Assembly (NCBI GenBank): GCA_036023115.1
Contig: JAYKKT010000048.1
Coordinates: forward strand, 4,426,001-4,490,000
Reading direction: 5' to 3'
Source: Brasenia schreberi
Taxonomy: Eukaryota; Streptophyta; Magnoliopsida; Nymphaeales; Cabombaceae
Length of the DNA stretch: 64,000 nucleotides
Shown here: positions 22,690-36,395 of the stretch, piece by piece
How positions within the stretch are numbered: position 1 is the stretch's first letter
How the letters are laid out: each line of letters begins with the position of its first letter
Notes under the pieces: model-generated
What the model was told of the DNA's origin: nothing
Database searches by the model: none
Seen by the model: only the letters and a program-made list of their open reading frames with translations
Made by a program: the position numbers and the translations under genes

Positions 22690-23030
22690 CTTATAGATGA
22701 AATTCTGAATTGACTAAACATATTACTTGCAAGGTGAAGTCGAACATTTATGTGCTCTGATACAAACAATAGATGTACCCCATTGAAGCATCTCCATGTT
22801 CCTAAATTTTTAGGATGACTCATATTGTCAAAAGCATCTCTTAGAGTTGTGGGATGCCAACTCATAAACTTTAGAGTCGTACTTAATCTAAACAACCTCT
22901 TAAGCCTTGCTATTAGTGAAAAGTTTTGGACTATCTTAAACAAAACATTCTTCTTTCTTGTTGTACCATCTAGGCAACATGCATTCAAGGTTAGAGCACA
23001 TACATGCATGTTCATTTTCACCTCTATTTA
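22690..23030 (-). pseudogene. CACTA (En/Spm) TNP2-type transposase fragment
   Basis: The 112-codon minus frame contains LKRLFRLSTTLKFMSWHPTT, then MSHPKNLGTWRCF and EHINVRLHLASNMFSQF. In the same order these resemble the TNP2 signature of plant CACTA transposases (RLKRLF...MRWH...HP...W..FD...P.NVRLGLA.DGFNPF). A preceding CCLDGTTRKKN fits the region with the conserved cysteines. No terminal inverted repeats were located. The call is by pattern only and the flanks on both sides are too decayed to extend. Confidence 0.55.
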
Positions 23031-25230
23031 TGACACAATCATTATGATATACATTTATTTTGATATAAGTCAACTCAAAATCCATTACCAACTTTCTAAC
23101 ATTATACAAGAACCATATTACCTTTTGGTACCACACTCTTAAACACTTCTAATAAATCACCAATTACCTTATTTGAAATCTTATATATACATAGAATATA
23201 AAACAAATGGATCACAAATGATAATAGTGACTACTTTTCAAATATGACCATAGCAACTTCATTATACTTTCAAACATTTCTTTATTATTAGCAGATTTCC
23301 TATTATATATATTTGCATCTCCACATGTTTAAGGTGGAGTGAAGATATCTTGTACCATGTCTATCATATCCCTGATATCATTTTTGAGCGGGACATTAGG
23401 TCTTCGTTATCGACCACGAAAGAGCAATTTAATATCATTCAAAGTAAAACTAGAACAAATAAGGTAAAATTTCATCTATTTCAATCATTCAAAACTTCTA
23501 TTATGATATTTGGATATAAATAATAGATCCTCACACCATTTCCAGGTTGAACATTTGTCACGATAAAATTAACAAAGGCATTCACTCATACATGATAACC
23601 ATTATCGCTGACTCCTAGTTGTAGACCTATAAGTCCAACTTCTATTAGACTAAAAATCGACATCCAAGATATTTAGCTATGATATCATACAATAACAAGT
23701 AATAGTCATCAATTAATCATATAATAAAAAATATAAATTAGTGCTAGTCATTAACTAAGTCTCCAAAAAATCACAAATTAATGTTTCATTTGATTTGACG
23801 ACAACGTTCTTTGAGTATTTCACAAAATCTCAAATCAATATTTTATCTTTTCTTGTTCTACTTATAGGAATAAAATTCAGCTTCAACTAGTCATTGCAAC
23901 CTCATTCCCGCATTCCAAAATCTAATTTCTTCAAGATAAATCTCTTTCTAAATACAATGTTTTCAATCATTCACCAACCAATTGAAGCATAATGAAGGTA
24001 TAGCAATACTGCTCACAAGAATATAATTGGAGGCATAGCAATCAAAAGATACTTGTAAATTTCAAATAGATGATACTTTCTCTCAAGTGTAATAGCCCGA
24101 AACAGTTATGATTCATAAGGTTTGAGATGTTGATTTAAGCCCAATCTATCTATGCAATACCGGCCTTATGCACTAGTTCCCATCATTCAAACTGAGGAGA
24201 GAGAAAGGTGGAGGAACCCTACCTGGGACTTCTGTGCGCAGAAGAGAGAGAGATAGAGAGATCCACAAGGAAAGAGGAAAAGAAAAAGGGACAGAAGTGA
24301 GGGCGACCCTGAGGGAGAGGAACGTAAAGGAGAAAATTATTCCTGCATCCATCAAAAATTATTCAGGATTTTGTGCATAAATATTTCCTATTGTTATATA
24401 AAATAAAATAGTCAAAATTGGTTAATAACTAATTCCAGTTGTTTTATTCTTCTTTTTCGCCTTTTCAATAGCCATAATATGTCATTATCTATTCCAACTA
24501 TTCGTTCCGGTCATAATTGTTTCCACCAATAGCCAGAATAAACCTGTTTTATAGTAAATATTTTATATATTAAGTAGCAGCAGTTAGAGAAACCACTGTA
24601 ATTTTTATCAATGTATGGTTCTTAAGACAACCAACATAATCTTAGGACAATTATGGTGGCTGTTTTGGGAGTCGGGAACCGCCATAATATTAGAATAATT
24701 GTGGTGGTTCCAATTACCATAATCTACAATATGATTGAGAACATTTCGTTTTCTTTTTGCTTTTACGAAGGATAATCTATTTATATAATAATCAAGAACA
24801 TTTCATGAAGCAATTAAACTTTAATTATCAATAGATATTTGTAAAGCATCACATATACAATTAAATGTGTAACGGTCACATTTTCTGTAGGTTCTTGAAG
24901 GATCAAAGCTAGTAGCCCACTGCCGAAGAAAAAATAACAGCTAAAATATGACCTTACCCAGCAACTTGTTTTCAGCTCGTTTAATTCGGCTCATGTCAAT
25001 TGATCTTGCTTTCACTTAAATGAAAGAGCTTGCTTCACATTAACATCAACTTACGTTGCCGAACAAGCCACAAACAACTACCGAGGGATATTGGCCCGAC
25101 CATAGGGACCTCACCCAATCAGGGTCGACGTTACCTGGTTTGACTTGTTCGAGTTTCTTAAAAGGCCAAATACCTTTATCTTTGACCAGGTATGGCTAAG
25201 AAGTACACGACCTTACCTGATCAGTATATG

Positions 25231-25269
<39 letters not shown>

Positions 25270-25379
25270 GTAAATTAGTTAAATTTTAAAAATTTCCAGT
25301 ACGAAAACTTAGAATCGATTATTTGGGTTAGATTTAATTCAAAAAACATTTCGTTTTAGGAATTTTATTGTGGCTGGAA
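23031..25379. other. Unassigned AT-rich spacer
   Basis: No gene was recognised. A purine-rich stretch (24194-24330) gives a chance minus-strand frame. A (CA)n(TA)n microsatellite is at 25230-25268. Confidence 0.35.
25230..25268. repeat. (CA)n(TA)n microsatellite
   Basis: About 10 CA units are followed directly by about 9 TA units. Confidence 0.9.
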
Positions 25380-26360
25380 AGGGGTACGTGGCGCACTTTT
25401 ATAGTGAAGAAAAATAACATGCCCATGGGTACGAATAGGGCAGAAAATTGAGGTTTGAGTATGAGGCTGGATACTATCCTTGAACCGCCCCCATTGCCTT
25501 CCTCACCAACAACACCCCTTACACCTTCTTATATACAACCGCAACTTGCCTCCAACAATTCTCGTGCTTATAAAACTGCTCATTAGTTATATAAGTTTGA
25601 TAACATTACATATTTAAGTATATATCACTGACTTCAAACTATTCTTTTGCTCTTCCTTTTCGAATACTTCTTCTTTGAGGTCTTGTTAAAAGTGCATGCC
25701 TTGTGAAAATTGCCAACATGGAAACGACTCGAACAAGAGACCTTCTTCTGGTTAACCTCTTTGTAACACGAGCATGATGCGAATAACACAACAAACACGA
25801 AATTACCTTCCTAATGCATCTTTGCGCTGAGAGAGAGTGTGTGTGCGCGTGTGTGTGAGAGAGAGACGAGACGTCATCACCATCCCTTCTTTCCCGCGGA
25901 AGGAAACCAACCCCGTACTGAAAGTTGACGTCAAAAATCAGTCCATTTTGAAATAAAATCTTTTCCCCAATCTTCTTCAGTCCTCGTGGGCCCCTGCAGC
26001 TCGCCACGCAAGCGCTTCTTGTACGCGGACATGATACTGTTAATGAGACACGTGGGCGACACGACTCCGTGGTGGTATGATTGCCAACGTGTCATAGTTG
26101 CAGAGTAGAAGATCCTGACGAGGATATCTCGTTGATGGGCCCTCTCTGCCACGTCGTACTATCCCTGGGCCCACAATCCAGGTGACGCGTCACGTTATAA
26201 TTGGAGACCTGGTCTGACAAGCAATCACACGTTTCATCCTTGTGGGATGCCTGCGACTCCACACTTTATTGTGTCCGAACCTGATTTCTTTTCTCTCATT
26301 TCTATCATTCTAACAAGCCAAGCTGCTTGGCAATTGTTTTTCCAGACTGACGTGAACTTG
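25380..26360. promoter_or_regulatory. Cluster of ACGT-core (G-box/ABRE-like) motifs
   Basis: The stretch is GC-richer than its surroundings and rich in intact CG. ACGT cores occur at about 25384 (TACGTGGC), 25869 (GACGTC), 25927 (GACGTC), 26048 (ACACGTGGG), 26089 (AACGTGTC), 26149 (CCACGTCG), 26188 (TCACGTTA), 26226 (ACACGTTT) and 26347 (GACGTGAA). Such cores bind plant bZIP and bHLH factors. No convincing reading frame adjoins; the frames at 25639-26007 (minus) and 26247-26495 (plus) are not recognised. It may be a relic or distal regulatory region; function is inferred, not shown. Confidence 0.3.
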
Positions 26361-26364
26361 GGCT

Positions 26365-28181
26365 GGGGATACGCAGATCGGATTTACCTGATATTCGAAC
26401 CAATTGCAATTCCCACAAGTCAGATTCAGATTGCAGAAAGTTTTTTCTGTGTGTGTTTCATCCTTTCGTCCCATGTGCGGCAATTTAACAATTAGCTGTT
26501 ATCTGGCCCTGATGCTGACACGGGCCAGGCCGTGTTGGCCGTAGGGCCATCGGATATGAGAGTAGGTCTATAAAACTGGATCCATATCTACTTAAAATCC
26601 AAACATAACTATAATTAAAACTATATACTTACATACATACATATATATACTACATATGTGTTCATATATATAATAAAAAACTTTATATATGTGTGTATAC
26701 ATATACATTCATATATCTATATATACGTATAATAGAAACACTACATATATGTATATGTAATTGAAAAAGCTATATATATATATATAGTATATATGTATAT
26801 ATACACACAATAAATAAATATATATATATATATATATATGTAATAAAAATTTATTTAAATTTTTCTATATTTATTTTTATGGGCCCGGCAACATTTTAAG
26901 GCCCGCCCAAAATCTGATCCAGCCCGGACCATATTTTTCTCGGCCCATCAGAGCTAGAGCCGCCCAAAATCTGGTTTGTTTAGGATTTGAAAAGGAGATT
27001 ATATTAGCAGCAAAAAAAAAATTCCTTGATCTGAAGAACCTGAAGTTGAAGGAACGTGTCTACGAAAATCAGTATCCTTTGAAGTTTTATTTGTTTAAGA
27101 TTCAAATACGCTAGAATAGTACAGGCATCACCCTTTCCCAAGAATTACTTACATCAAGGATTCTCGATGTCTAGAATTTCTGGAGAATTTATCCAAGCAT
27201 GCATGTGAGGCTAACCCAAAAGCCTTCACCTTTTAATCCAGCACTTCTCAATGCTACAATAGGAAAATATGGTTTTGAAAAGCTAATCTCGAGACACATG
27301 GAGTGATATCCTCAATCTAAATCTTCATAAAAGTAGCTCGCATGAGAAACCCAGTTTAGATGCTTGTGAAGAGGGAAAAAGTCCTATAGTTCAAGATCTT
27401 ATTGTAGGCCAATTCAATATAGTCTCAGATCCAACTCCAGATCCAATTTCATTTATAAGGAGAAAATACTTATAGAATATATCCGGATCTACTTCATCTG
27501 TGCATGTACATTTGAGCCTTAACCTCATTCAAGAAACCTTCGTTTATTTAGCCCAGTTGAACCCATCCTAAAAACTTGCTGAGTTGAACCCCCAAAACGG
27601 TTTTATATCACATATTTGCAAGGCTTTAAGGAAGCTTATATGTATTAGATACATAATATGTAGGCTGACCCATGCACACACACATATATAATGAATTTTG
27701 TAATATATATGTGTATATATAATACATTGAATATGGGTTTAGCCTGTGCAAGTGAGGTTTTAAAATGTGTATACGTATATGGGGCATCATTTTCTGTATG
27801 TATCATGTATTTAAAGTTTTGTTATTGATGGAAATACATATGAATTGATTTAAAACGTGAAAAATGTTATAAAGAGTCTTGCTTTTGGTTCCTATTTATC
27901 TGGTTAATAATCTTACAATCTCATCCACTTAGAAAACCAATACTGTTTTTTTTATTTAGATAAGTAAAACATTATTCTCTCTAAATTTTATACGTATGCA
28001 ATTAAATAAATTACTCACATTTGAGATGAGCTCACCTAGCTTGGCTCAATTTGAATTTGACCCAATAGCCTACCATTTGATTGGACCTAGCTTACTCTAT
28101 TAACCCGACCACTAAACCTTAGTTAACTCATTCAAGCGTATACATGTGCATTTGTTTATTATGCATATGTATATTTCACAT

Positions 28182-28215
<34 letters not shown>

Positions 28216-29565
28216 CATTTACGTAGTGAATATACACATACAATACCTTTAATTGGATGTATTCTTTATACCTTTAACTTCCATTAAGTACTTGGTTGCA
28301 TTTGGTAGCAAGAGATGTACAAAAAGAAGTCAAACCAGCTAGTAATTGGGAAGTGTTGTGATATTCCAACTTGCTAGCTTAGTCAAAATTGATATTTGAT
28401 TTTGGGTCTTATCTAGACTTCATAAGTCTTTTACACACTCTATGTGGCTTATGTGAATTAATGGCGTGTGCACCTTTGGGCTTTAATGGACCCATTTAAA
28501 AGGTTGGTTGATCCACATTCAGGACCCTAGTCAACTTACTTTGAAGCATCAACCCTCCCCCTACTCGTGCCCATTTGACTTGATCCAATTGACTATGGAT
28601 TCAAGGCGCTCGACCAATCTTGGCTAGTTGGGATTCAAAACTTAAATGGAACTCATGGCACTTGAACTGATCAAGTACTAAGAGTCTTGGGACGTCTCAC
28701 CCTTGGCTCATGCAAATCGGCACCTGGTTTAGAATGGGAACCAAATGAAGACCCACTTATTACATGAAATTTCATGGTTTCAATATGAAGACCAATATGG
28801 GGCCTACCATCACTTCATGCCATCGAAGGTTCATGACCCTCCTTCTAAGCAGTTTTTTATTTTGACGACCACATAAGATTGCCAAACCCAACTCGTTACT
28901 AAGAGGGACCAGCCATTCGAGACTTGCATGTACAAATAGGGCCAATGTTTCCTTCTTACATTTATAAATCAAATCTCTCATATTTTTCCAAATCCGGAAC
29001 ACATCCGGATTCCATAAACACACAGATCTAATAAGTACCATATAACCAATAAGTTGCACAACGTTCTATTTTAAAACACTCATTACTCTCGCTGGTTCAC
29101 TCAGTGTCCCTATAAGGAATGATATCAAGTACAACACAAGTTTCCCAATATAGCTCCATGTCGTGCCAGTTTTTTAGCCAAAAAGTTCACAACCATCCAT
29201 ATCCGCCTTGACATTATTACTCGTCCACACAATAGAGATACAACTCTATCTCCATGCCAAGTGATGTTTCAAACAACACGGCAACCCATGAGTTATTATT
29301 GACACCTAATATGCCCAACCACCTCTTTAAGATGCCTGATATTATTACTGCAAACCAAATAATGTTTCACTCATACTGAAGCACATCCATATCATCCATA
29401 ATGTCCATAATAAAATAGCTGAAATACAACCCAATAGTCAACCATATAAATTTGAAAGGGTTCATTAAGCAGTTCGTCACATGCATCGCTAAGAAAATAA
29501 TACAAAACTATCCCTAGCATATTTCGAAAGAGAGAAAACATCTACCTACGTCAACCTTCAATTAA
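26365..29565. other. AT-rich spacer with TA microsatellites
   Basis: Runs of TA/CATA occur at 26620-26840 and 28183-28214. Text such as GGCCCGGCAACATTTTAAGGCCCGCCC at 26882-26960 looks like a piece of a dispersed repeat. A 95-codon minus frame (28772-29059) has no recognisable motif. No gene is supported. Confidence 0.35.
28183..28214. repeat. (TA)n microsatellite
   Basis: About 14 TA units. Confidence 0.85.
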
Positions 29566-29569
29566 ATTA

Positions 29570-30660
29570 ACAAATTACATTGTATTAACAAATTACATTC
29601 AATTATGAAGTTGACAGTTCAAACCACATCAAAAACAGACTTTGAACAACTCTAAAATAACCTAAACATGCTATTTGGAACCATTTAAACCATTCCAGAT
29701 CTAGTTAAGGGATCTGAATGCAATCAAGTAAGTAACTTAAGCTGGACTAGCCTTGGATCCAATCCCCAAATACCAACCTATTTTGCCATCTTGATCTGGT
29801 TTCCAAGACTTGGTCATGTCGGACCCATCTCAACATAACACGATCAAGGCGTATATGAGAATGCCCAAGCCGATGGTTGACTGAAAGCATCTGCCATTCT
29901 CAACGACATTTCCAACCAATCCAAGACTTAGTTCCGAACTCCCTGGTCATCCTTATGTCTTAGTTCACCATATCTTTTAAGACAAAAGGGGGCAAAACAC
30001 CTCTTACAGAAAAATGCTACAAATCACGAGGTTTCTGGCGATTCTCGAGGCCAATTCATAATGTCCCTCTCCCCCTTCCTCTTTTTTCTTTTTTTTGACC
30101 AACAATGGCAGCTTGATCATCGACTTTTTCTTGGAATCTAGAAAAGAAAAGGATGGACAAGAACTGGTTGGGTAGCCAGATTATTCATTTTCCCCATTAA
30201 TTCCAAGCACTACAGAGCCCAAGAAGGGCCATCGTCGGTTCGTCCCAGCATCCTATTTCCTCGTCAAAAATCACGGTTGAAGTATGACACTTTTGGCTGA
30301 AAAGTGAAGAGAACAAGTGATCGTTGATTTACCTTTTTTGTTGATACCAACAAGCTTGTTCTTGCACTCGTACGAATGAGACTATCATGCTCCTTTTGAT
30401 ACATGCCACGGTGCACCACAAATGTTGTGTTGGGCGTTTGGGTGGCTGTTTGGTAGAGAAGCGGCACAAGCTCTTGCAAATAAGGACCCAGACTCTTGAC
30501 CTAATATCCATGTGTCATATCCTACCCTCCTTATTAAAGTTTTGCACATAAAGTGTTAAATCATACTTGTATTAGTGTATTTCTCCCAAAGTTCCTACTC
30601 GAGCTCCTTGGTGGCGTCGGTTGGAGAATTATGGCTCTAGTGGACTTTCATAATGTCATA
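29570..30660. repeat. Array unit A
   Basis: The most complete left unit, with all landmarks in order. Its TATA-like site is degraded (CCTTATTAAAGTTTTGC near 30527). Confidence 0.7.
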
Positions 30661-30814
30661 ATGTCCATATCCCCTTCCTCTTCCTTTTTTGGCAAAGAAT
30701 GACAGCCTGGTCATCAGTTTCTTGTCGGAATCTAGAACAAAGAGGATATATGATTAAGGTAGTTCAAACATTTGGAGTTGCAGGCCAAAGGAGCAGAAAT
30801 TGAGAAATTGAATG

Positions 30815-30908
<94 letters not shown>

Positions 30909-32115
30909 TTGGAAGAAAAGAATAAAATTATCTCTCTTTTTAAGGTTAAATGCTAATATAGCACCAGATAAGTTCAACCATGACTTATAAGATATGTAGT
31001 TGACTGTGAAAAAGGTTTGTTTTTTATTTTGATTTTGGGACTATCTTCAATCTAATATTATCTGTTAGCATGACACATGATAAGGTTAGTTGGAAATAAA
31101 GAATTAATGTAGATGGAAAAAAGCTTAGTTGTTGTTTATTGTTGTTTCAATCTTATATTATAGTGCCTACGTAAAGGTAAATATTTGAGTTTGTGTGTAT
31201 CCAACACAAGAAAAGACGCTGTCATTCAGAAATTAGGACTGCACCATGAGTGACCTAGCTAGGGGGTCGTGCTGAAAGTTCTTTTTTGTAGATTTGATTC
31301 CATCAGACATTTTCATGTCAGGAGCTAACGCTCTTTTAGTTATTCTTTAAATGCACTTGAAAATACATGCAAATCCATCTGTCCTCTGTGTGTGTGTGTG
31401 TGGTGGCCTCTGCATTTCCTCTTATTTGCCATAGGTACAAATAGAAAAATAACGTAGACGAAGTGTGATGGTTTCTGTTTGTTGGGTTAGTTTGCCTGCC
31501 CAAGTGAGCACCTTCCTCAACACAACAGGGAACTATGACCAATAGATTCAAATGCTGAATCTGCAAGCACAATGGGTGGAAGCATGGAGGTTTTGTCTTA
31601 AGAAGACTGGTTGAGGTCGTCATATTGTTCATTTCTCCCATTGATTGCAAGTAAAGAACCCAAGAAGGGTGCTTACTGGTTCGTCCCTGCCTCCTATCTC
31701 CTTCCCAAAAATCAACATCGAAGTTCGGCACTTTTAGCTGAAAAGAAAATACGATAAGCAAGCATCGATTTACCTTGAAAATCCAGTAAAATCTTCATCG
31801 TTCTTCTTATTTTATTGGTTCTCCCGTTCCTTTTTGTCGTTGCCAATGTGCTTGTTCTCGCGATGCATACGGACGAGCCTTTGTCATACTCGTCTTCTTG
31901 CATGCTATGACATCAAAAATGCCCAGTTGGGTGTTTGTATGGCCATTAGGTCGAGAAGCGACATACGCTCTCGCATGTTCATCAGGTCCAAGTAGGGACA
32001 TGAAATCTAGAACAAATTCATGTATCACATCTTACCCCCTTATAAAAGTTCTATATAGGATGTCAAATCATACTTGCAAAAGGGCATTTTCCCCAAAGCT
32101 CCTAATATGCCAACC
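30660..32115. repeat. Array unit B, partial with insert
   Basis: It starts in mid-unit (CATAATGTCCATATCCCC) and is interrupted at about 30750-31600 by unrelated sequence containing a TA then GA microsatellite. It resumes at GAAGACTGGTTGAGG and carries CCCTTATAAAAGTTC near 32037. Confidence 0.65.
30816..30906. repeat. (TA)n(GA)n microsatellite
   Basis: About 13 TA units are followed directly by about 31 GA units, within the insert in unit B. The proteins it encodes in either direction are pure dipeptide repeats and not genes. Confidence 0.95.
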
Positions 32116-32119
32116 ACCT

Positions 32120-33330
32120 TAATTTGGAATTCAAATACTCACTATATCACTTAATTTAGTTAATAAATTACAATAAACATATGCTACTAATAAATTACAT
32201 TCAATCATAAAGCTTATGCTTCTAACCACATAAAAAACGGACTCTAAAAGCTATGAAATGACCCAAAAATGTTATTTGGATGCATTTAAACCTTTCCATA
32301 TCTAGTTAAGATATTTGAATGTTGTTTAGTTTGTTACTTGAGTTTGAGTAGTCCTGGACCCAATGCCAAATCCTAACCCATTTTGCCATTAGGATACGGT
32401 TTCCCAGAATTGGTCTTACCGGACTGACTTAACATAACAAGATCAAGGTGAACATGAGATTGCCCTAGCCAATGGCTGAATGCCACCATTACAGGCCTAA
32501 ATTTGCCATTCTTGGCGGCTTTTCCAACCAATCCAGGACCTAGCTAGAGACTCCCCTACTCATCATCCTTATGTCTTGATGGCAGTTCACCAGATATTTT
32601 AAGAGGGAAGGCGGCGAAACACCTCCTCAAAATAATGCTAGAAATTGCATGGTTTCTAATGATTCTTGAGGCCAACATACCCTAGGGACAACTCACAATG
32701 CCCATCTCCCCTTTTCCTTTTTTGACCAGCAAAGGCAGCCTAGTTAGGATCCCTCGTTGGAACCTAGAAAAGAAAGGGATGAGAAGAATTCGTTGGGGTC
32801 ACCATATTATTCATTCTTCCCATTGATTCAAAGCACTACAGAGCCCAAGAAGGATCCTTGCTGGTTCGTCTATGTCTCCTGTCTCCTTTTCAAAACTTGA
32901 TGTCAAACTGTTGAGCTTTTGGCTAAAAAGTGAAATACAGTAAGTGAACGGCAATCTACCTTGAAAATTCACTAAAATATCCACCATTCTTCCCATTTTA
33001 CTTCTGTTCATTTTTATCAATGCCAATGCGCTTGTTCTTGTGATGAGTATGAATGAGCCTTTGTCATGCTCCTTGTGATACATTCCATGACACACCACAA
33101 ATGCTCAGTTGGATGTTTGCATGGCTGTTAACCAGAGAAGCAATAGATACTCTTGCATTCTCCAAGTCTCTTGACCCAATCCATTTATCACATCCTAAAC
33201 CCTTTATAAAAGTTTTACACAGAATGTTAAAACATACTTGTATAAGGTCATTTCTCTTAAAGCCCCGCTCTTTGAGCTCCTAGGTGGCGTCAGTTGGAGA
33301 ATGACAACTATAGTGGAATTTCACAAACCT
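32120..33330. repeat. Array unit C
   Basis: Complete unit of about 1.2 kb, used as the reference. CCCTTTATAAAAGTTTTACAC lies near 33199. The minus frame at 32811-33098 corresponds to part of the longer minus frame in unit D (shared FQGR and TY residues), but both are broken. Confidence 0.7.
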
Positions 33331-34335
33331 CAACCTTTAGTTAGATCTAATTCAGGAATTGCAAATGCTCATACATCAGTAGATCACTATGGAAACATGG
33401 TATTAATAAATTACATTCAATACGAAGTTGATGCTTCAATACACATAAAAAATAGGCTCCGAACATATTTGAAATAGCCCAAAAAGGCTATTTGGATCTA
33501 CTTAATCCATTCTAGATCCAATTAAGAGATTTGAATTCAGTTAAGTAATTGGAGCTGGACTTGCATTGGATCCAATACCTAGATCCTAACCTATTTTTCC
33601 ATTAGAATATGACGTACAAGACAGTCAGGTCGGACCCCATCTCAGCATAAGACGATCAAGGCGTGCATGAGAATGTCCTAACCTATTTTGCATTGGATAT
33701 TTGGATCTACTTAATCCTTCTTTGCTTGGTGCCAATTTTTCTTTGGAATCTAAAAGAGAAAAGGAAGGAGAAGAACTGGTTGGGGTTGCCAGATTATTGA
33801 TTTTTTCTTTTGATTCCAAGCCCAAGAAGGGCCATTGCTGGTTCATTCCTACCTCACGTCTCGTTGTCAAAAATTGACGTCGGAGTTTGGTGTTGTTGGC
33901 TGAAATATGAAGAGAATAAGTGAGCGGTGATCTACCTTGAAAATTCAATGGAATCTCCACCATTCTTCCTGTCTTACAGCTTCTCCAGTTATTTTTTGTC
34001 GATGCCAAGCACTTGTTCACGTGATGGATGTGAATGAGCCTTGTCGTGCACCTTCTGATACGTGCCACAACACACCACAAATGTCCAGTTGGGCGTTGGC
34101 GTGGCTTGTTATGCAAATAAACTATAGTTTCCCTTGCATAATCATCAAGTCCAAGTGGGGACCTTGACTCTTGACCAAATCCATCTATCATATCCTACCC
34201 CTTTATACAAGTTCTACACATAATGTTAAATCATACTTGTATAAGGGCATTTCTCTAAAATCTCCTCCTCGAGCTCCTAGTAAGTGTCAATATGAGAATT
34301 ATAGCTCTTAGGACATTTACAAACCTCAAGCTTTA
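33330..34335. repeat. Array unit D, internal deletion
   Basis: It is colinear with C but lacks about 220 bp after GAGAATGTCCTAACC (33685). The deletion joins sequences so that a 188-codon minus frame (33625-34191) appears. That frame is not preserved in the other units. Confidence 0.7.
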
Positions 34336-35623
34336 GTTAGATCTAATTCAAAAAATGCAAATACTAACTAGACCACAGTAGTTCACAATAAAAACATGGT
34401 ATTAATAAATAGAAGTTGGTTAAAACCACATAAAAAAAGGACACCGAACAACCTGAAATAACCCAAAATTGCTATTTGAATCCATTTAAACCTTTTTTAG
34501 ATCTTGTTAAGAGATCTGAATGTAGTTAAGTAACTTGAAATGGACTATGCTTGTACCAAATACGCAGATTCTAACCGGTTTTGCCATCAGGATACATTTT
34601 CCGATGCTTGGACCCATCTGAACATGACATGATCAGGACGGACATGAGAATGCGCTTGCCAATCATTCACTACCACCATTACCAACATAAATTTACCATT
34701 CTCAGTAGCGTTCCAACCAATCCGAGACATGCTAAGGACTCCCTGGTCAACCTTATGCCTCACTGGCAATTCACCGGATTTTTTAAGAGGAAAGGGGGTG
34801 AAGCACCTCTTAAAAGAAAGGCTGGTAATTGCAAGATTTTTTATAATTCTCAATCCCAACTCTATGCAAATTTTTGGTTCTATGAAATTTCAACTCACAA
34901 CAACCTACTTAAAAGAGAGGAACGAATGAGAAAATAAGTCTTAGGACTTACCTTCGATCATCATAATGCATGCAGGCCCGTGTCAATTATTTCACCAAAA
35001 GTTTTCTTATTTGTTGAACATGGGTCAAACCTTTGTGGTAATGATTTATTTGGCTAATTCAAAATAGAAATTCCTTCACACTTGGAAAGAGATGAGCAAC
35101 AAAGGGGCTTCCTTGCTAGCCGATTATAAGTAAGTTTTTCTAAGGGTGTTCAAAGGTTGATTTAGGTTTTCTAAATGGCTAGCTAAGTTCTTAAATGGAA
35201 TAAGTATAATGGAGTTGTCTAGATATCTTAGATTTCTAATTTGGGCTCCTAAAGACATACTCATGTCTTGAGTTAATCTATGTAGTTCTCAGGTGTAGAT
35301 TATGGCTAGTTATTGACTTGGTTTTGGTTGGATAACAAATGGATGAATGAAAATTCAACTAGGTTAAATTGTTGAGAATAGGCTATGTGAGTCTTATGGA
35401 ATAATTTGGGATAATATATGGTTAGGCTTTTGCTAAGGTTTGGTTATGGGAATGATGCAAATACATATAACTTCTCAAAGATAATTCTGATGATGATAAA
35501 TTAAGTGGGATGCACAATTTAAATGAAATATGCAATATGAGATTTTAGAGGATAAACTATGTAAAAGCAATATGCCTATTGTATGACTAATACGATGCTC
35601 CCACAATGCAAGATGTATATTAA

Positions 35624-35626
<3 letters not shown>

Positions 35627-35685
<59 letters not shown>
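35627..35685. repeat. (TA)n microsatellite
   Basis: About 29 uninterrupted TA units. Confidence 0.95.
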
Positions 35686-35687
<2 letters not shown>

Positions 35688-36395
35688 GATCAAGGTGCAT
35701 ATATGTACTTAATACCTAATATTTGATGGATGCTCGCACAATGGGGAATATTGATATGCAATGATTTTGATGCAATACTATGAAACTAACTAAAATGGAT
35801 TGACAATGAATTAACAAGAACTATTATACTACTCTCTTTTCGTCCTGCTTTTTTTTTGGTTAGGATGCAGCCTTAATAAAGTGAAGCATTAAACAATCGA
35901 TGCAATGACAACTAAGATGAATAACTAAACTAATGGAATGGAACATGAGATCTGCACGTTATTTGAAGAGGATTTGGATCGAGCACATGCTTCCTTCTTT
36001 GATTGAAAATACTTGCAAACACACCAAGCAAAGAAGAAGAAGAAGAAGAACTAGACTTCTCGAATGACTCTTTCTATTTCTGAAATTTCTCTTGATGCTC
36101 TTCGATCTCTCTTGAATCCTTAAAAGGAAAGAGAAGAACTGGCTGGGTTGCTAGACTATTCATCTTTTCATTTCATTCTAGGCCCTAGATACCCCATGAA
36201 AGGTCATTACTGGTTTGTTCCTATCTGCTATCTCTTTACCAAAATTTGACATCAGAATGGTGCTTTTGCATGAAGAGTGAAGTGAATAAGTGAGCAGTGA
36301 TTTATCTTGAAAATCAAGTGAAATCTCCATCTTTGTTCCCATTTTACTGCTTCCCTAGTTATATTTTTTCAATGACAATATGCTTGTTCTCGCGG

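Noticed and set aside
28772..29059. 95-codon minus frame near the array
   Set aside because: No recognisable motif, no promoter context, and flanking frames are full of stops; left as spacer.
30732..30990. Frames encoding Ser-Leu, Ile-Tyr or Glu-Arg dipeptide runs (also near 17389, 19530, 35475 and 56617)
   Set aside because: These are translations of TA, GA or CT microsatellites.
33625..34191. 188-codon minus frame, the longest outside the ERF gene
   Set aside because: It exists only because array unit D has an internal deletion; the homologous stretches in the other units are broken and no protein motif is seen.
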